64,000 nt of DNA from Chitinivibrionales bacterium (GTDB lineage: Bacteria > Fibrobacterota > Chitinivibrionia > Chitinivibrionales > WJKA01). Positions 44,143-53,868 of the stretch are shown piece after piece. Each line of letters begins with the position of its first letter. Within the stretch, counting starts at the first letter, position 1. Below the pieces are notes generated by a model. That model did no database searches, was not told the origin of the DNA, and was given only the letters and a program-made list of their open reading frames with translations. Where the stretch lies: positions 94,071-158,070 of the forward strand of contig WJLW01000075.1 in the NCBI GenBank assembly GCA_014728295.1. The letters run 5' to 3'. A program made the position numbers and the translations under genes.

Positions 44143-46598
44143 AGACAGTAATAGTCGGCGGGGTAGCCGGTGGAGGAAGCGCTGCGGCACGTTTACGCAG
44201 GCTGGATGAGAAAGCTGAAATTGTGATGTTTGAGCGCGGTGAATACATCTCATTTGCCAATTGCGGCCTTCCTTACTACATCGGCGGCGTAATAAAGGAA
44301 CGTGACGACCTTCTCGTTGTGAAACCTCAGCTCATGAAGGACCGCTTCAACGTTGACGTTCGCACCTCAAGCGAGGTTACGGCAATCAACCGCGATCGCA
44401 AAACGGTTACCGTTCATGACAAAGTCAACAATAACGAATACGAAGAATCGTATGACAAACTTGTTTTATCTCCGGGAGCCGCTCCAATCCGCCCCCCCCT
44501 GCCCGGCATCAACTCCTCCAGAATTTTCACATTGCGCAATATTCCCGATACCGACGCCATCGCCGATGCAGTTGACAAGGGCAAAGCGACGAAAGCGGTT
44601 GTTGTCGGCGGAGGATTCATCGGCCTCGAAATGGTAGAAAACCTTCATCACCGGGGCTTGCAGGTCACCCTGATTGAAATGGCCCCGCAGGTGATGGCCC
44701 CGCTGGACTTTGAAATGGCAGCCATGCTCCACCAGCACCTGCAGTTGAAAGGCATCGAGTTTTATCTCAATGACGGCGTTCAGCGGTTTGAGGATACGGA
44801 CAAGGGCATTTCTACCACCCTCGCCGGCGGGCGCACGATCGATGCCTCACTGGTAATACTTGCCATCGGCGTACGCCCCGAGACAAAACTTGCCCGGGAA
44901 GCCGGTCTCGAAATCAATAAAGGCATCATTGTCAACAGCAAAATGCAGACGTCCGATCCGGATATCCTGGCCGTCGGCGACGCGGTGGAAATAAACGACT
45001 TTGCATCAGGCAATCGCACCTTGATTCCGCTGGCCTGGCCCGCCAATAAGCAGGGACGCATCGCCGCAGATACCATCGCAGGTCTTGACACACACTACCG
45101 GGGAACGCAGGGAACGGCAATCGCTCAATTGTTCGATCTCACCGTCGCCTCCACCGGCCTGAATGAAAAACAGCTCAAAGCGTTCGGTATATCGTATTCG
45201 AAATCATTCACGCATTCGGCTCATCATGCCGGATACTACCCCGGTGCGATTCCCCTGTCCATCAAGCTGCTTTTTGCACCCCAAAGCGGAAAAATTTTCG
45301 GCGCCCAGATTGTTGGCGTCAAAGGCGTTGACAAGCGCATCGACGTGCTGGCAATGGCAATTCGCTCCGGCATGACGGTATTTGATCTCGAAGAAATCGA
45401 GCTTGCCTACGCCCCCCCTTACTCATCCGCCAAAGACCCGGTAATCATGGCCGGTTTTGTCGCCTCCAATATCATTGCCGGACGCACCCGCGCAATTCAC
45501 TGGCACGATATCGCGGCTATACAAAAGGAAAACGGCTACTTGCTTGACGTTCGCACCAGAGAAGAATTCAACCTTGGGGCCATTGACGGCGCAGTGAACA
45601 TTCCTATCGATGAGCTGCGCAACCGTCTGGACGAGATCCCCCGCGATAAACCGGTTAATGTGTATTGCCAGATCGGCTTGCGCGGCTATGTCGCCTGCCG
45701 TATGCTGAGCCAGTCGGGATTTGATGCCGCAAATCTCAGCGGCGGCTACAAAACCTGGCGCTTTACGACACTCAAGCAGGCCAACGAGGATATTTACGAC
45801 TCGGACAAAGTCGAATTGAGCGACAATATTATTGCCGTAGGTGATAGGCGCCCCGGTGACACTGCCGATCACATTGTTGACGCGTGCGGCCTGCAATGCC
45901 CCGGCCCGATCATGCAGCTTTACCAAAAAATCGAAGCGGCCAATGCGCAGGAGACAATTGACGTCTACGCCACGGACCAGGGATTTTACAACGATGTCGG
46001 CGCATGGTGCGCAAAGACCGGCCACAAACTCGAATCGCTGGCGCTCGAAGAAGGCGTTGTCAAAGCCCGCATTCGCAAATCGATTATGGACAAAGACGCG
46101 TCGCAATCACCACGCCTGCCGCGCACTTTCGAGGGCAAAACAATCGTGCTTTTCAGCGGCGATTTTGATAAAGCCATGGCAGCAATGATCATCGCAAACA
46201 CATCCGCAAGCATGGGCAAGAATGTCTCGATCTTCTTCACCTTCTGGGGACTCAACCTGCTCCGCAAAGACTCACCCGTACGCGTCAGGAAAAATCTGAT
46301 CGAAAACATGTTCGGCAAAATGATGCCGCGCGGCCCCGCAAAATTCACGCTCTCAAAAATGAATATGCTGGGCGCGGGAACGGCGATGATGAAAGGGATT
46401 ATGAGAAAGAAAAAGGTCAACTCCCTCGAAGACCTCATGCAATCCGCACTTCAAAGCGGCGTCCGCTTTATCGCCTGCCAGATGACAATGGAGTTGATGG
46501 GTATCAAGCCGCAGGAGCTGATTGACGGGATAGAATTCGGCGGCGCGGCAACGTATGTTGGCACTACCGACGACGCGACGATGAACTTGTTTATTTGA
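44139..46598 (+). CDS. CoA-disulfide/persulfide reductase fused to rhodanese, TusA and DsrE-like domains
   Basis: Sulfur-handling fusion of 819 residues. Residues 1-445: FAD/NAD(P)H pyridine-nucleotide-disulfide reductase of the CoA-disulfide reductase type (VGGVAGGGSAAARLRR; active Cys42 in FANCGLPYY; VVVGGGFIGLEMVE; GDAVEINDF). About 460-550: rhodanese with Cys510 in YCQIGLRGYVACRM. About 575-645: TusA-like with Cys583 and Cys587 in CGLQCPGPIMQL. About 665-819: DsrE/peroxiredoxin-like (FSGDFDKAMAAMIIANTSAS). It should reduce CoA- or protein-bound persulfide and pass sulfur between its own domains. Overlaps the regulator stop by ATGA. Confidence 0.93.
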   Translation: MKTVIVGGVAGGGSAAARLRRLDEKAEIVMFERGEYISFANCGLPYYIGGVIKERDDLLVVKPQLMKDRFNVDVRTSSEVTAINRDRKTVTVHDKVNNNEYEESYDKLVLSPGAAPIRPPLPGINSSRIFTLRNIPDTDAIADAVDKGKATKAVVVGGGFIGLEMVENLHHRGLQVTLIEMAPQVMAPLDFEMAAMLHQHLQLKGIEFYLNDGVQRFEDTDKGISTTLAGGRTIDASLVILAIGVRPETKLAREAGLEINKGIIVNSKMQTSDPDILAVGDAVEINDFASGNRTLIPLAWPANKQGRIAADTIAGLDTHYRGTQGTAIAQLFDLTVASTGLNEKQLKAFGISYSKSFTHSAHHAGYYPGAIPLSIKLLFAPQSGKIFGAQIVGVKGVDKRIDVLAMAIRSGMTVFDLEEIELAYAPPYSSAKDPVIMAGFVASNIIAGRTRAIHWHDIAAIQKENGYLLDVRTREEFNLGAIDGAVNIPIDELRNRLDEIPRDKPVNVYCQIGLRGYVACRMLSQSGFDAANLSGGYKTWRFTTLKQANEDIYDSDKVELSDNIIAVGDRRPGDTADHIVDACGLQCPGPIMQLYQKIEAANAQETIDVYATDQGFYNDVGAWCAKTGHKLESLALEEGVVKARIRKSIMDKDASQSPRLPRTFEGKTIVLFSGDFDKAMAAMIIANTSASMGKNVSIFFTFWGLNLLRKDSPVRVRKNLIENMFGKMMPRGPAKFTLSKMNMLGAGTAMMKGIMRKKKVNSLEDLMQSALQSGVRFIACQMTMELMGIKPQELIDGIEFGGAATYVGTTDDATMNLFI

Positions 46599-46619
46599 TC
46601 CGGCCGTGCCGGGACTCAC

Positions 46620-48011
46620 TCATTCACCCGCAGTATACTTGATTTTCACTTTGTCAAGCATACTCGCCAGATAAATCAGATTCTGCCCGGAATCATCGAT
46701 AATAAGAGGAATACGGTTACGCGGCGCGGGGAATTTCCCGTGGGACGGGTCGGCAAAGATCCACTCTCCGGTATAGGCCATGGTCCAGGCATGATAGAAA
46801 TAGCCGTTACGTGAAGAAATGTAGACGAGTCCATACACAATTCGCGCCGGTATGTTGACCGCACGCAGCAGCGCGCCGAGCAATACGGCGTGCTCGCCAC
46901 AATCACCATAGCCGGCCTTGAGCGTTTCCAGAGCGCTGGAAAAAGTGGCGACATCCCGGTTGCGGATGTGTTTGTCGACATAGTGATTCATAGCGTGGAC
47001 AATGGCGCATCGGTCGGTTTCGCTGCCGGCTATTTTTGCGGCAAGCTTTTTTATTTTATCGTCACCCGTTTGCATGATCGGCGTAGCGGTTGTAAATTTT
47101 TTGAGATCGGCACTAACGTTTCCTGATTGACAGACCGAAATCAGCGGCTTGAGCACGGCCTCCTCTTGGCCTGTGTCGTACCACTCCACTACCGATTCAT
47201 GCAACGAGAAATCGCCTGCATAGAGTAATTTGATCCGCTCGTTCTTTTTGGCTGCGCGCTGAGCGGGGATTTTAGTGAGATCGCTGAAATGAATCGACGG
47301 CCGACCGGGCGCCGCCGGCATTGTGTCGACATCTTTTGACGCTTTTGCCACGAAATACGGCGGTACTTGCTGTAAAATTGTCCTGCCGGCGCCGTCGATA
47401 TGCATAACTTCCGCCATTTTGGTCAGATTGTCTTTGTTTACGAAATGATAGTGCGGCACCAAGCCTTTGAGCACTTTGGTACATGTCGTTACAATAGTGA
47501 TGGGTTTGGAGCTCATTAATTCGAATTTCGTATCCGTCCAGATCTTACCGACGGTGATGTTGCCGGATTTGATATCCTGCATAAACTCCCGCGCGGTTTT
47601 CAGGTTTTCGGTAACCTCATCCACCGGCTGTTTGGATGCAGAACCGGCGGTAATGGTCAGATGCTCCCAGGCTCCCTCATGTTTGCGCAGCTTCCATTCC
47701 GATGAGCCGATCTCACCGGCAAGCGACTGTCTGGCGTCGATGAGATCGCCATTCCAGTCATAGCGACGCACCTCCTGTATTTCCATCTCGCTGATTCCCT
47801 GGATCTTGTTGCCCGGCTTGACCATAAGGCAAATCGAATCGGTAATGATTTTGCGCTTCTCATCGATCAGTGTCTGATGGTACAGCGCGCCCAGCTCTAT
47901 CTGTTTCATGTAAACGGTAAGCTCATCACGAACGGCCAGCGGCGCCCAGGGATTGGCCAAAATCGAGGCAAAGCCTGCTGCTAAAAGGTATATGCTCGCC
48001 AATTTTTTCAT
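46620..48011 (-). CDS. Exported transglutaminase-like cysteine protein
   Basis: Protein of 463 residues with a signal peptide (MKKLASIYLLAAGFASILAN). The long N-terminal part is beta-rich without recognised domain. About residues 340-440 form a transglutaminase-like core with the triad in Cys of AGYGDCGEHAVLLGALLRAV, His of YHAWTMAY and Asp of IFADPSHG. Such domains cleave or transfer acyl groups on envelope proteins or peptidoglycan stem peptides. AAGGATGC precedes the ATG at 48011. Thirty bases separate it from the AraC-like gene upstream, so the two are probably co-transcribed. Confidence 0.85.
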   Translation of the reverse strand: MKKLASIYLLAAGFASILANPWAPLAVRDELTVYMKQIELGALYHQTLIDEKRKIITDSICLMVKPGNKIQGISEMEIQEVRRYDWNGDLIDARQSLAGEIGSSEWKLRKHEGAWEHLTITAGSASKQPVDEVTENLKTAREFMQDIKSGNITVGKIWTDTKFELMSSKPITIVTTCTKVLKGLVPHYHFVNKDNLTKMAEVMHIDGAGRTILQQVPPYFVAKASKDVDTMPAAPGRPSIHFSDLTKIPAQRAAKKNERIKLLYAGDFSLHESVVEWYDTGQEEAVLKPLISVCQSGNVSADLKKFTTATPIMQTGDDKIKKLAAKIAGSETDRCAIVHAMNHYVDKHIRNRDVATFSSALETLKAGYGDCGEHAVLLGALLRAVNIPARIVYGLVYISSRNGYFYHAWTMAYTGEWIFADPSHGKFPAPRNRIPLIIDDSGQNLIYLASMLDKVKIKYTAGE

Positions 48012-48041
48012 GTGAAGCATCCTTGAGATAATCGCCTTCAT

Positions 48042-48899
48042 CTATACGTGCAACTTTGCCTTCTTCAGCTCATCAAACGAAAAGCCGGCGGTATTCGCAA
48101 AATCTTCCATGAACAATTCGATATCGGTATAGCCTGCCTGCTCAAATATATCCTCCGGGCCCAGGTGCGGATTCTTTTCCAGCATATTCCTCGCCTTATT
48201 AATACGAACGTACCTGATCAACTCTTCAACAGACATGCCCAGCTCTTTTCTGAGTAATGCTTCCAGAAACGCCATACCCGTTGTCAAAGCTTCGCAGATG
48301 GCTTCACCGCAAAGATTTGGATCTGCGCACTCTTTTTCAACGTATTTACAGACATGCCGTACTTCTTTATCCATTATCGCCAGCCGGGTACTGGTTATGA
48401 ATTGTCGTTGCTCCACTTTATTCGAATAGAAAGCAACCGCAACCCAAATAATAAAAACCGAAACAATCAGCACAAGCACTTGGCGCCAATGCCCGGCTAC
48501 CCAACGCAGCAAGGGTATCGATTTTGCACTGGAAGCTATCCTGGCAATTCCCCGGCGCACGAATTGACGCCGGGCGTTTTGGGCCGGTTGGTCGATTATC
48601 GTGATTGCGCCGGCCGATTCCAAAGAATCCTTCGTTTCTGCCGCCGCGCTGCCTACCGCATCGATACTCTCCATGCCGGAAACGGATGCGGTGTCCGGCT
48701 GCGCAGCGATACCCGAATCCCGGCCGGCACTATCACCTTGCAATGGAACAACAGCACCTGCCGCAATGGAATTCTTTAGCAATGAATCGCCGGACGCAAC
48801 CGGCGAATTCTCCGAAACGGCCGCTGTATCGCCGACATTAATACTTTCACGGGCATTCACCAAAAGGGCAGACAGCAACACTATTAGCGTGAATTTCAT
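48042..48899 (-). CDS. Membrane-anchored protein with AraC-type helix-turn-helix
   Basis: Protein of 285 residues. A signal peptide or first anchor (MKFTLIVLLSALLVNA) is followed by a Ser/Ala/Asp-rich linker, then one strong membrane segment (WRQVLVLIVSVFIIWVAVAF, about 140-160). The C-terminal third has the AraC helix-turn-helix layout LIRYVRINKARNMLEKNPHL...IFEQAGYTDIELFMEDF. The DNA-binding part is thus on the cytosolic side and the linker outside. AraC domains on a single-pass anchor are uncommon. A conserved-looking Cys cluster (HVCKYVEKECADPNLCGEAI) lies between. Confidence 0.72.
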   Translation of the reverse strand: MKFTLIVLLSALLVNARESINVGDTAAVSENSPVASGDSLLKNSIAAGAVVPLQGDSAGRDSGIAAQPDTASVSGMESIDAVGSAAAETKDSLESAGAITIIDQPAQNARRQFVRRGIARIASSAKSIPLLRWVAGHWRQVLVLIVSVFIIWVAVAFYSNKVEQRQFITSTRLAIMDKEVRHVCKYVEKECADPNLCGEAICEALTTGMAFLEALLRKELGMSVEELIRYVRINKARNMLEKNPHLGPEDIFEQAGYTDIELFMEDFANTAGFSFDELKKAKLHV

Positions 48900-49022
48900 G
48901 CACGTACCTTCTTTGTTCATAAGTAAAATACACATCGCCCCCACGCGGTAAACAGCATGTCCTTCTCTTCAATTGCAGCCGCCCTATAGTGCAGAGGTAT
49001 TATTCGTCAAACGCGGAAGGTA

Positions 49023-50261
49023 TCAGTTTTTCGAATATCGCTCGAGCTGCTCCTTGAGCATCGACGTGTAATTACCCCCCAGCGCCTCTATTTTTGCGCC
49101 GAGGCGATTACAAAATGCCATCGCTTCGTCAAATTCACGATCCTTGACATTCTGATACATTTTTTTGAGGTTTTTCTCGTTGACAATTTCGTTTGTGGCT
49201 ATTTCGAAGTGAATATTCGTGTTTTTAAGATTTTTGGTATGTGCATCTTCGATCATGCGCAGAGTATCCAGAAAGGTTGTCTGATCAAAGGAATATTTCA
49301 GGCGTTGTATCGACATCGCAAGCTGTTCCATAAAAAACAGACTGGAAAAGACGTACTGCCGTTTGTTTTTAAAAACTACCTTGTCATAGTAATACTCGCC
49401 AATCACAATACCGGAAGTCGTCTTCACAACAGATTTGCCGAATTCATCATTGCCCGCTTTCCAGATCCTTTTGTAAAGCTCATGAAACTCATCCAGGGTC
49501 CGCTGCGGCGCGTCCTCCTTTTCTGCAAGACTGTCCGCCCTGTCAAATGCTGCGGTATCGTCGGAAACGCCCCTGTGACCTTCATCATCCAATGCAAAGC
49601 TGGTTGCCTCACCGGTCCTGCCCGTCTCAAATTCATTGGGCAAACTTCCATTGTCGTCATAGGACGCCGGCGCAGCCTGCCGCGGAGGATCCGGCTCAAC
49701 GCCGACTGCAACATCCTGATGATGCGAATGAATTATCTCGTACAATCCGTTGACGACCTCATTTTCATTTACCATCAACTCCTTTTTCAATTGTGTTTCG
49801 ATAAGGATAAGCTCCTGCTCTTTGGTCTTTGCCTTATGCAGCTTTTCATTCAGCGCTTCTATCTCTCTGGTGCAATCGGTAATTTCCTGTTTGACAGTTG
49901 CGATTTCCATATCCTTTTTTCGCTTATCCTCGAGCAGGTTGCGGGAATCCCTGCCGATTTTTTTGATCAGCTCTTCCCGGTTGCGCAGTATGTCAAGCTT
50001 ATCCTGGTAGGTCTGGATAATGAGATCGATGGTGCCCACCTCTTCGTGATTGAGCATATTCTTTTTGATGGCCCAGAACCGGTCAAGCTCCTTTTTGGCA
50101 TTTTCCTTTTCATCAGAAAGAATATGTTCGGCGATATCATACATGCTGTCGGTTGAAGAAGAAGCGCGCGCATCGAGCAATATCGAATAAAGCTGATTGG
50201 AGTCGACAGTGCTTTTGGATACACCAAACGGCTGGGTTGAATCACCGTGAATGCGTCTCAT
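49023..50261 (-). CDS. Coiled-coil protein, uncharacterised
   Basis: Not recognised. It has 412 residues, no signal peptide and no membrane segment. Residues about 75-160 are a long heptad-like coiled coil (TREIEALNEKLHKAKTKEQE). Residues about 170-250 are acidic and low-complexity. The C-terminal 150 residues are a helical domain with VVKTTSGIVIGEYYYDKVVF and a FSSLFFMEQLAMSIQRLKYS stretch. A ribosome binding site (AGGAGC) precedes the ATG. It sits alone between the four-gene HEAT/cNMP operon and the AraC/transglutaminase pair. Confidence 0.72.
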   Translation of the reverse strand: MRRIHGDSTQPFGVSKSTVDSNQLYSILLDARASSSTDSMYDIAEHILSDEKENAKKELDRFWAIKKNMLNHEEVGTIDLIIQTYQDKLDILRNREELIKKIGRDSRNLLEDKRKKDMEIATVKQEITDCTREIEALNEKLHKAKTKEQELILIETQLKKELMVNENEVVNGLYEIIHSHHQDVAVGVEPDPPRQAAPASYDDNGSLPNEFETGRTGEATSFALDDEGHRGVSDDTAAFDRADSLAEKEDAPQRTLDEFHELYKRIWKAGNDEFGKSVVKTTSGIVIGEYYYDKVVFKNKRQYVFSSLFFMEQLAMSIQRLKYSFDQTTFLDTLRMIEDAHTKNLKNTNIHFEIATNEIVNEKNLKKMYQNVKDREFDEAMAFCNRLGAKIEALGGNYTSMLKEQLERYSKN

Positions 50262-50417
50262 GAGTTTTGCTCCTTACTGCAGTTGGGTTGCGTATAATTG
50301 CGCTATGTTTTCCGCTGTCTTTAATTATAGAATGCTGCCGGCATAAATTCAACCGCGGAATGGTGTAAGTGTTACCCTTGCAAGAAGTTACACAAAGCAC
50401 CCCCGGATGGCTTCGAT

Positions 50418-51887
50418 TCAGTTATCGGTTGCCTTGTGCTCAGCAGCAGACAGGATATTCTTATAAATGCCGCGTAATTTGGAATGGCCCTGTATAAACC
50501 CGTCTTCCACATAACCGCTCTGCAAGGCATTCATCAAAGCTTCTCCGGCCTTTTCTTCCAGCTCTTGTTCAGCATACAGCCGCGCTAAATACAGCCAGCA
50601 TTCATGAAAATCCGGCTCAATACAAAGATGCTTTTTAATCGATTCCTCGGCGCGATCAAATTGCTTGACATTGAGATAAGCTTCCCATAAGTTTTTGAGC
50701 ACATAAACGTGCTTCTCCTCGATCGCGCTCAACACGCCGATTGCTTTATGATACTGCTTCTGCTGCAGATAAAACGCGCCGAGACACTCTTTGATGGAAT
50801 TGCCGGGATAGGCGATTGCGTGCAATTTTTTTTGCAGCGCGACCACCATACCCGGTTGATCGCCGCGCCGGCCCAAGGCGACCAGTATTTCCGCATCAAG
50901 CTCAGGATCATCTTTTTCGACTGCCGCCGATACGGCAATAATTTCGTCGACGTATTCGAATTTGCCGATCCTGCGCAGTGTACGCACTGTTTCCGTCATT
51001 TCTGCAACGCTCAGGTGGGATGCGACCGCCCGCGTAGAATTGTAATACGTCAGGATATCGCCTTTGAGCAGGGCAAGCTGCCGCAAGCCCATCCATCCCG
51101 CAGGACTACGGGGTGCAAGCCTGGTGGAACGCAAGTACAGCTCCTTTGCCTTCTGAAAATTTTTCAGAGCCACATGGACGTTGGCGATGTTGACGTAGAG
51201 GCCGGCGTCGGCTTTATTGTAGAGCAAAGCGCGCTGGTAGTGCTCCAGCGCGTCGTCATACTTCTCCAGTTGCTCACAGGCAAATCCCATGTTTTTATAC
51301 GCGGAACCGAATTCGGGCTGATAACGAAGCGCTTTGGCGTAGGCGCCAATAGCCTTGGCAAATTCTCCTCCTGCATTGTAGCAATTGCCGAGATTGTACC
51401 AGCCGTCGGGAAAGTCGATTTGTGAGGCTGTTGCACTTTTGAAATAGTCGATTGCCCGGTCAAAATCGTTTTGATGCTGGTGGCAATTCCCCATATTGAG
51501 CAGAGCGCCGGTATTGTCCGGCTCGATTGCGAGAACATGCTCAAGCGCTTCGCGAGCCTTTTCGAATTCCTTTTTACGCAAATATACGATGCCCAGATTA
51601 TTCCATCCCTCAATACGCTTCGGTTTGAGCGTTGTCAACGTGCGGAACGCATTCAGCGCTTTTTCGATGTCTCCGCTGCGGTAGCACACATTGCCGTATT
51701 CCAGCAGCAGTGAGTAGCTCTTGGGTAAATGCGCAAGGACACCGGCATAAATATCCGCCGCTTCATTCAGCCAGCCCTGATCGGCGCAAAGCTGCGCCAG
51801 TTCCTGCGCACAATCAACATCCCGGGGATTCGCGGCATACTTTTTACGCAATTCGCTGATTCGTTCTTTTAAGTCAACCGATTCCAT
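50418..51887 (-). CDS. TPR repeat protein
   Basis: Protein of 489 residues almost wholly made of tetratricopeptide repeats, about ten units (LLEYGNVCYRSGDIEKALNA, GWNNLGIVYLRKKEFEKARE, GWYNLGNCYNAGGEFAKAIG). No signal peptide or enzymatic domain, so it is a cytosolic scaffold. The ATG overlaps the stop of the solute-binding-like lipoprotein gene (TAATG), the last step of a tightly coupled four-gene operon. Confidence 0.88.
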   Translation of the reverse strand: MESVDLKERISELRKKYAANPRDVDCAQELAQLCADQGWLNEAADIYAGVLAHLPKSYSLLLEYGNVCYRSGDIEKALNAFRTLTTLKPKRIEGWNNLGIVYLRKKEFEKAREALEHVLAIEPDNTGALLNMGNCHQHQNDFDRAIDYFKSATASQIDFPDGWYNLGNCYNAGGEFAKAIGAYAKALRYQPEFGSAYKNMGFACEQLEKYDDALEHYQRALLYNKADAGLYVNIANVHVALKNFQKAKELYLRSTRLAPRSPAGWMGLRQLALLKGDILTYYNSTRAVASHLSVAEMTETVRTLRRIGKFEYVDEIIAVSAAVEKDDPELDAEILVALGRRGDQPGMVVALQKKLHAIAYPGNSIKECLGAFYLQQKQYHKAIGVLSAIEEKHVYVLKNLWEAYLNVKQFDRAEESIKKHLCIEPDFHECWLYLARLYAEQELEEKAGEALMNALQSGYVEDGFIQGHSKLRGIYKNILSAAEHKATDN

Positions 51888-53374
51888 TACGGCCGGTTTC
51901 CTTTCAACATCGCTGTTGCATGAGGTGCATACCGATCCGACAGAAGATCTTTGATATAGTTCCAATCGGGCGTTTTTTTATCAGCAGACCAGTTTTGGCC
52001 TACTACGATATCAAACCAGGCATCCAGATAAAGTTGACTTATGGCATCAAAATGCGGATTTGACGGCACAACGGTAAATTTGTTGTGCATCAATTGCTTA
52101 AAGGATACTTCATACACCTGCGTAATCCATCCGCCGCCGAACATCATCGACATATCACTGAGAATATCTTTGCGAACCGGAATCATGCCGAAGCGACTGC
52201 AGCCCTGCATCTGATTTCTGGTGCTGGTGATATGACGGGCGAGACTATACGATTGCCGGGGATCGGGCGTATTTTTGGGGATGCCCCACCACCAGCCGCC
52301 GGTAGTGATAGATTTGCGTCCGTGCCGCGCAATGACGCCGTTTTTGTCAAGCATAGCCGAACAGCCGGCAGGCATGACCGCTACGTGCATGTCGTCTTCA
52401 TTCTCCAGATAACCGTCCAGGCCGTCGCGCCCGGTTCCATGGATAAAAAAGCAGTCAAGCTGGGTCATAAACGAGAGAAAAACTCTTCCCTGCCGAAAGC
52501 CTTCCCACACGCCCACGCCGCTCCAGCCTTCTTCCCACATTCGCCGATTGTAAATATCGGCGGCGGCATAGACAGCCTCCCAGTGTAGTGCGTCAACGAC
52601 GGCATCGCCCCGCATCCTCAGGACATTGGCGCTGTCGCCGTTGCACTGGAAGATGCGGTCGACAATGCGCAGCGATGTTCCGCTATAGCGTTTGCCGCGA
52701 TGCGCAATACGCGGCTCGATCGCACCACCGTAGGGCGTGCGGCTCCAGATCCACCCCAGTACGAAAAGGTCAAAATAGTCCCACGTGTTTGGATCTTTTT
52801 CCAGCAGGTAATTGGCGGGCAGACCGTAGCCGTTAATGCTTTTCATGGCCGCGCCGATCGTGTCTTTATAGTGCCGCCATGTCGCCAGCGCGTCGTCTAC
52901 TTTGCTCTTGCAAAAAACCATAATGCGGGTTTCGAATTTGCGCGGGACATAATACTGTTTCCCATTTGCCTGCCCGAGCGAGGTGAGCATATAGGAGCTT
53001 TTGAATTCGTCAAGCTCACTTGCGGAGAGAAATGCATCGAGCGGCAGCACCTTGTCGTTGCGAATCAGAGCGGCGCTTTTGCCGAAAGGAACTTTGATGA
53101 GGCCGGCCATACCGGCATGCCGGCCCAATTCATGTTCCATCGAATCCATCTGGGCATAGCCGACGACATCGATTTTACCGCGCGAAGACTTTTCGAACGG
53201 CGGGACTACTTCATTTCTGAAATAGACTTCCTGATCGTCAATCATATTAATCAGCACGGTCATGGCGAATTTCGGTGCGCATGCAACCATTAATGCAATC
53301 ATCGCCGCGCATCCGAACCTGAACAAAAGCTTCGCTCGCCAATTAAATTCGACTCCGGAAATAGGTGGTTTCAT
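51887..53374 (-). CDS. Solute-binding-like (family 1) lipoprotein
   Basis: Protein of 495 residues with a lipoprotein signal (lipobox MVACAP after FRFGCAAMIALM). The order of elements follows extracellular sugar-binding proteins: EKSSRGKIDVVGYAQMDSME, KVLPLDAFLSASELDEFKSS, GKQYYVPRKFETRIMVFCKS, and WRHYKDTIGAAMKSINGYGL. There is no ABC permease or ATPase nearby. Instead it is coupled to a carrier-HEAT protein, a cNMP-binding protein and a TPR protein, so it may sense rather than import. I chose the ATG at 53374; the earlier frame lacks signal-peptide character. Confidence 0.8.
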   Translation of the reverse strand: MKPPISGVEFNWRAKLLFRFGCAAMIALMVACAPKFAMTVLINMIDDQEVYFRNEVVPPFEKSSRGKIDVVGYAQMDSMEHELGRHAGMAGLIKVPFGKSAALIRNDKVLPLDAFLSASELDEFKSSYMLTSLGQANGKQYYVPRKFETRIMVFCKSKVDDALATWRHYKDTIGAAMKSINGYGLPANYLLEKDPNTWDYFDLFVLGWIWSRTPYGGAIEPRIAHRGKRYSGTSLRIVDRIFQCNGDSANVLRMRGDAVVDALHWEAVYAAADIYNRRMWEEGWSGVGVWEGFRQGRVFLSFMTQLDCFFIHGTGRDGLDGYLENEDDMHVAVMPAGCSAMLDKNGVIARHGRKSITTGGWWWGIPKNTPDPRQSYSLARHITSTRNQMQGCSRFGMIPVRKDILSDMSMMFGGGWITQVYEVSFKQLMHNKFTVVPSNPHFDAISQLYLDAWFDIVVGQNWSADKKTPDWNYIKDLLSDRYAPHATAMLKGNRP

Positions 53375-53385
53375 TGTTTTGTTTG

Positions 53386-53868
53386 TCAACCTGCCGAAGA
53401 TAATTCCTGTATTGCCTTGTTTGCTTTGCGCAGTCGCTGAATGAATATTTTCAGCAACTCGATGGCAATGTGGGGACACTCGAGAATCACGTCAATCAAA
53501 TCGGTTCCATTGATACGCAAAAGCACACACTCATTTTGAGCATACACGCTGGCCGAACGCACTTCGGCGTCAAAGACCGACATGTCGCCGAAGCAGTCGC
53601 CGGCACCAAGTTCAGCCAGATCAATTGCATTTTTTTCATCAATCATTTTCGATATACGCACCGTCCCGGACTTGATCAGATACATCGAATCGCCCAGATC
53701 GTTTTCCTTGACAATGCGCTGGTTGTCCCGGAAAGTCAGCTCCTCGGCAATCTCGGCCACCGCTTTGATGTCATAGGTATGCAGTGCCGAGAAAATTTGT
53801 GTTTTCTTCAGGAACACAATGTTTTCCAGGACCGATACGATCGTCTCTGAAACAGTGGATGTTGTCAT
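53386..53868 (-). CDS. Cyclic nucleotide-binding domain protein
   Basis: Protein of 160 residues consisting of one cNMP-binding jelly roll: KENDLGDSMYLIKSGTVRIS, then the phosphate-binding cassette around LGAGDCFGDMSVFDAEVRSA with Glu replaced by Asp next to Met and the Arg kept. No DNA-binding domain follows, only a short C-terminal helix. The ATG overlaps the stop of the carrier-HEAT gene (TAATG). It probably gates or senses for the membrane partner; in some bacteria these parts are fused in one protein. Confidence 0.9.
   Translation of the reverse strand: MTTSTVSETIVSVLENIVFLKKTQIFSALHTYDIKAVAEIAEELTFRDNQRIVKENDLGDSMYLIKSGTVRISKMIDEKNAIDLAELGAGDCFGDMSVFDAEVRSASVYAQNECVLLRINGTDLIDVILECPHIAIELLKIFIQRLRKANKAIQELSSAG

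Noticed and set aside
46601..46613. CCGGC-CGT-GCCGG hairpin between convergent genes
   Set aside because: Only 5 bp with no T-run on either strand; too weak to call a terminator.
49209..50156. Hydrophobic-looking open frame of 315 codons on the plus strand
   Set aside because: Antisense of a coiled-coil gene, which commonly yields Leu/Ile/Phe-rich shadows; no ribosome site.
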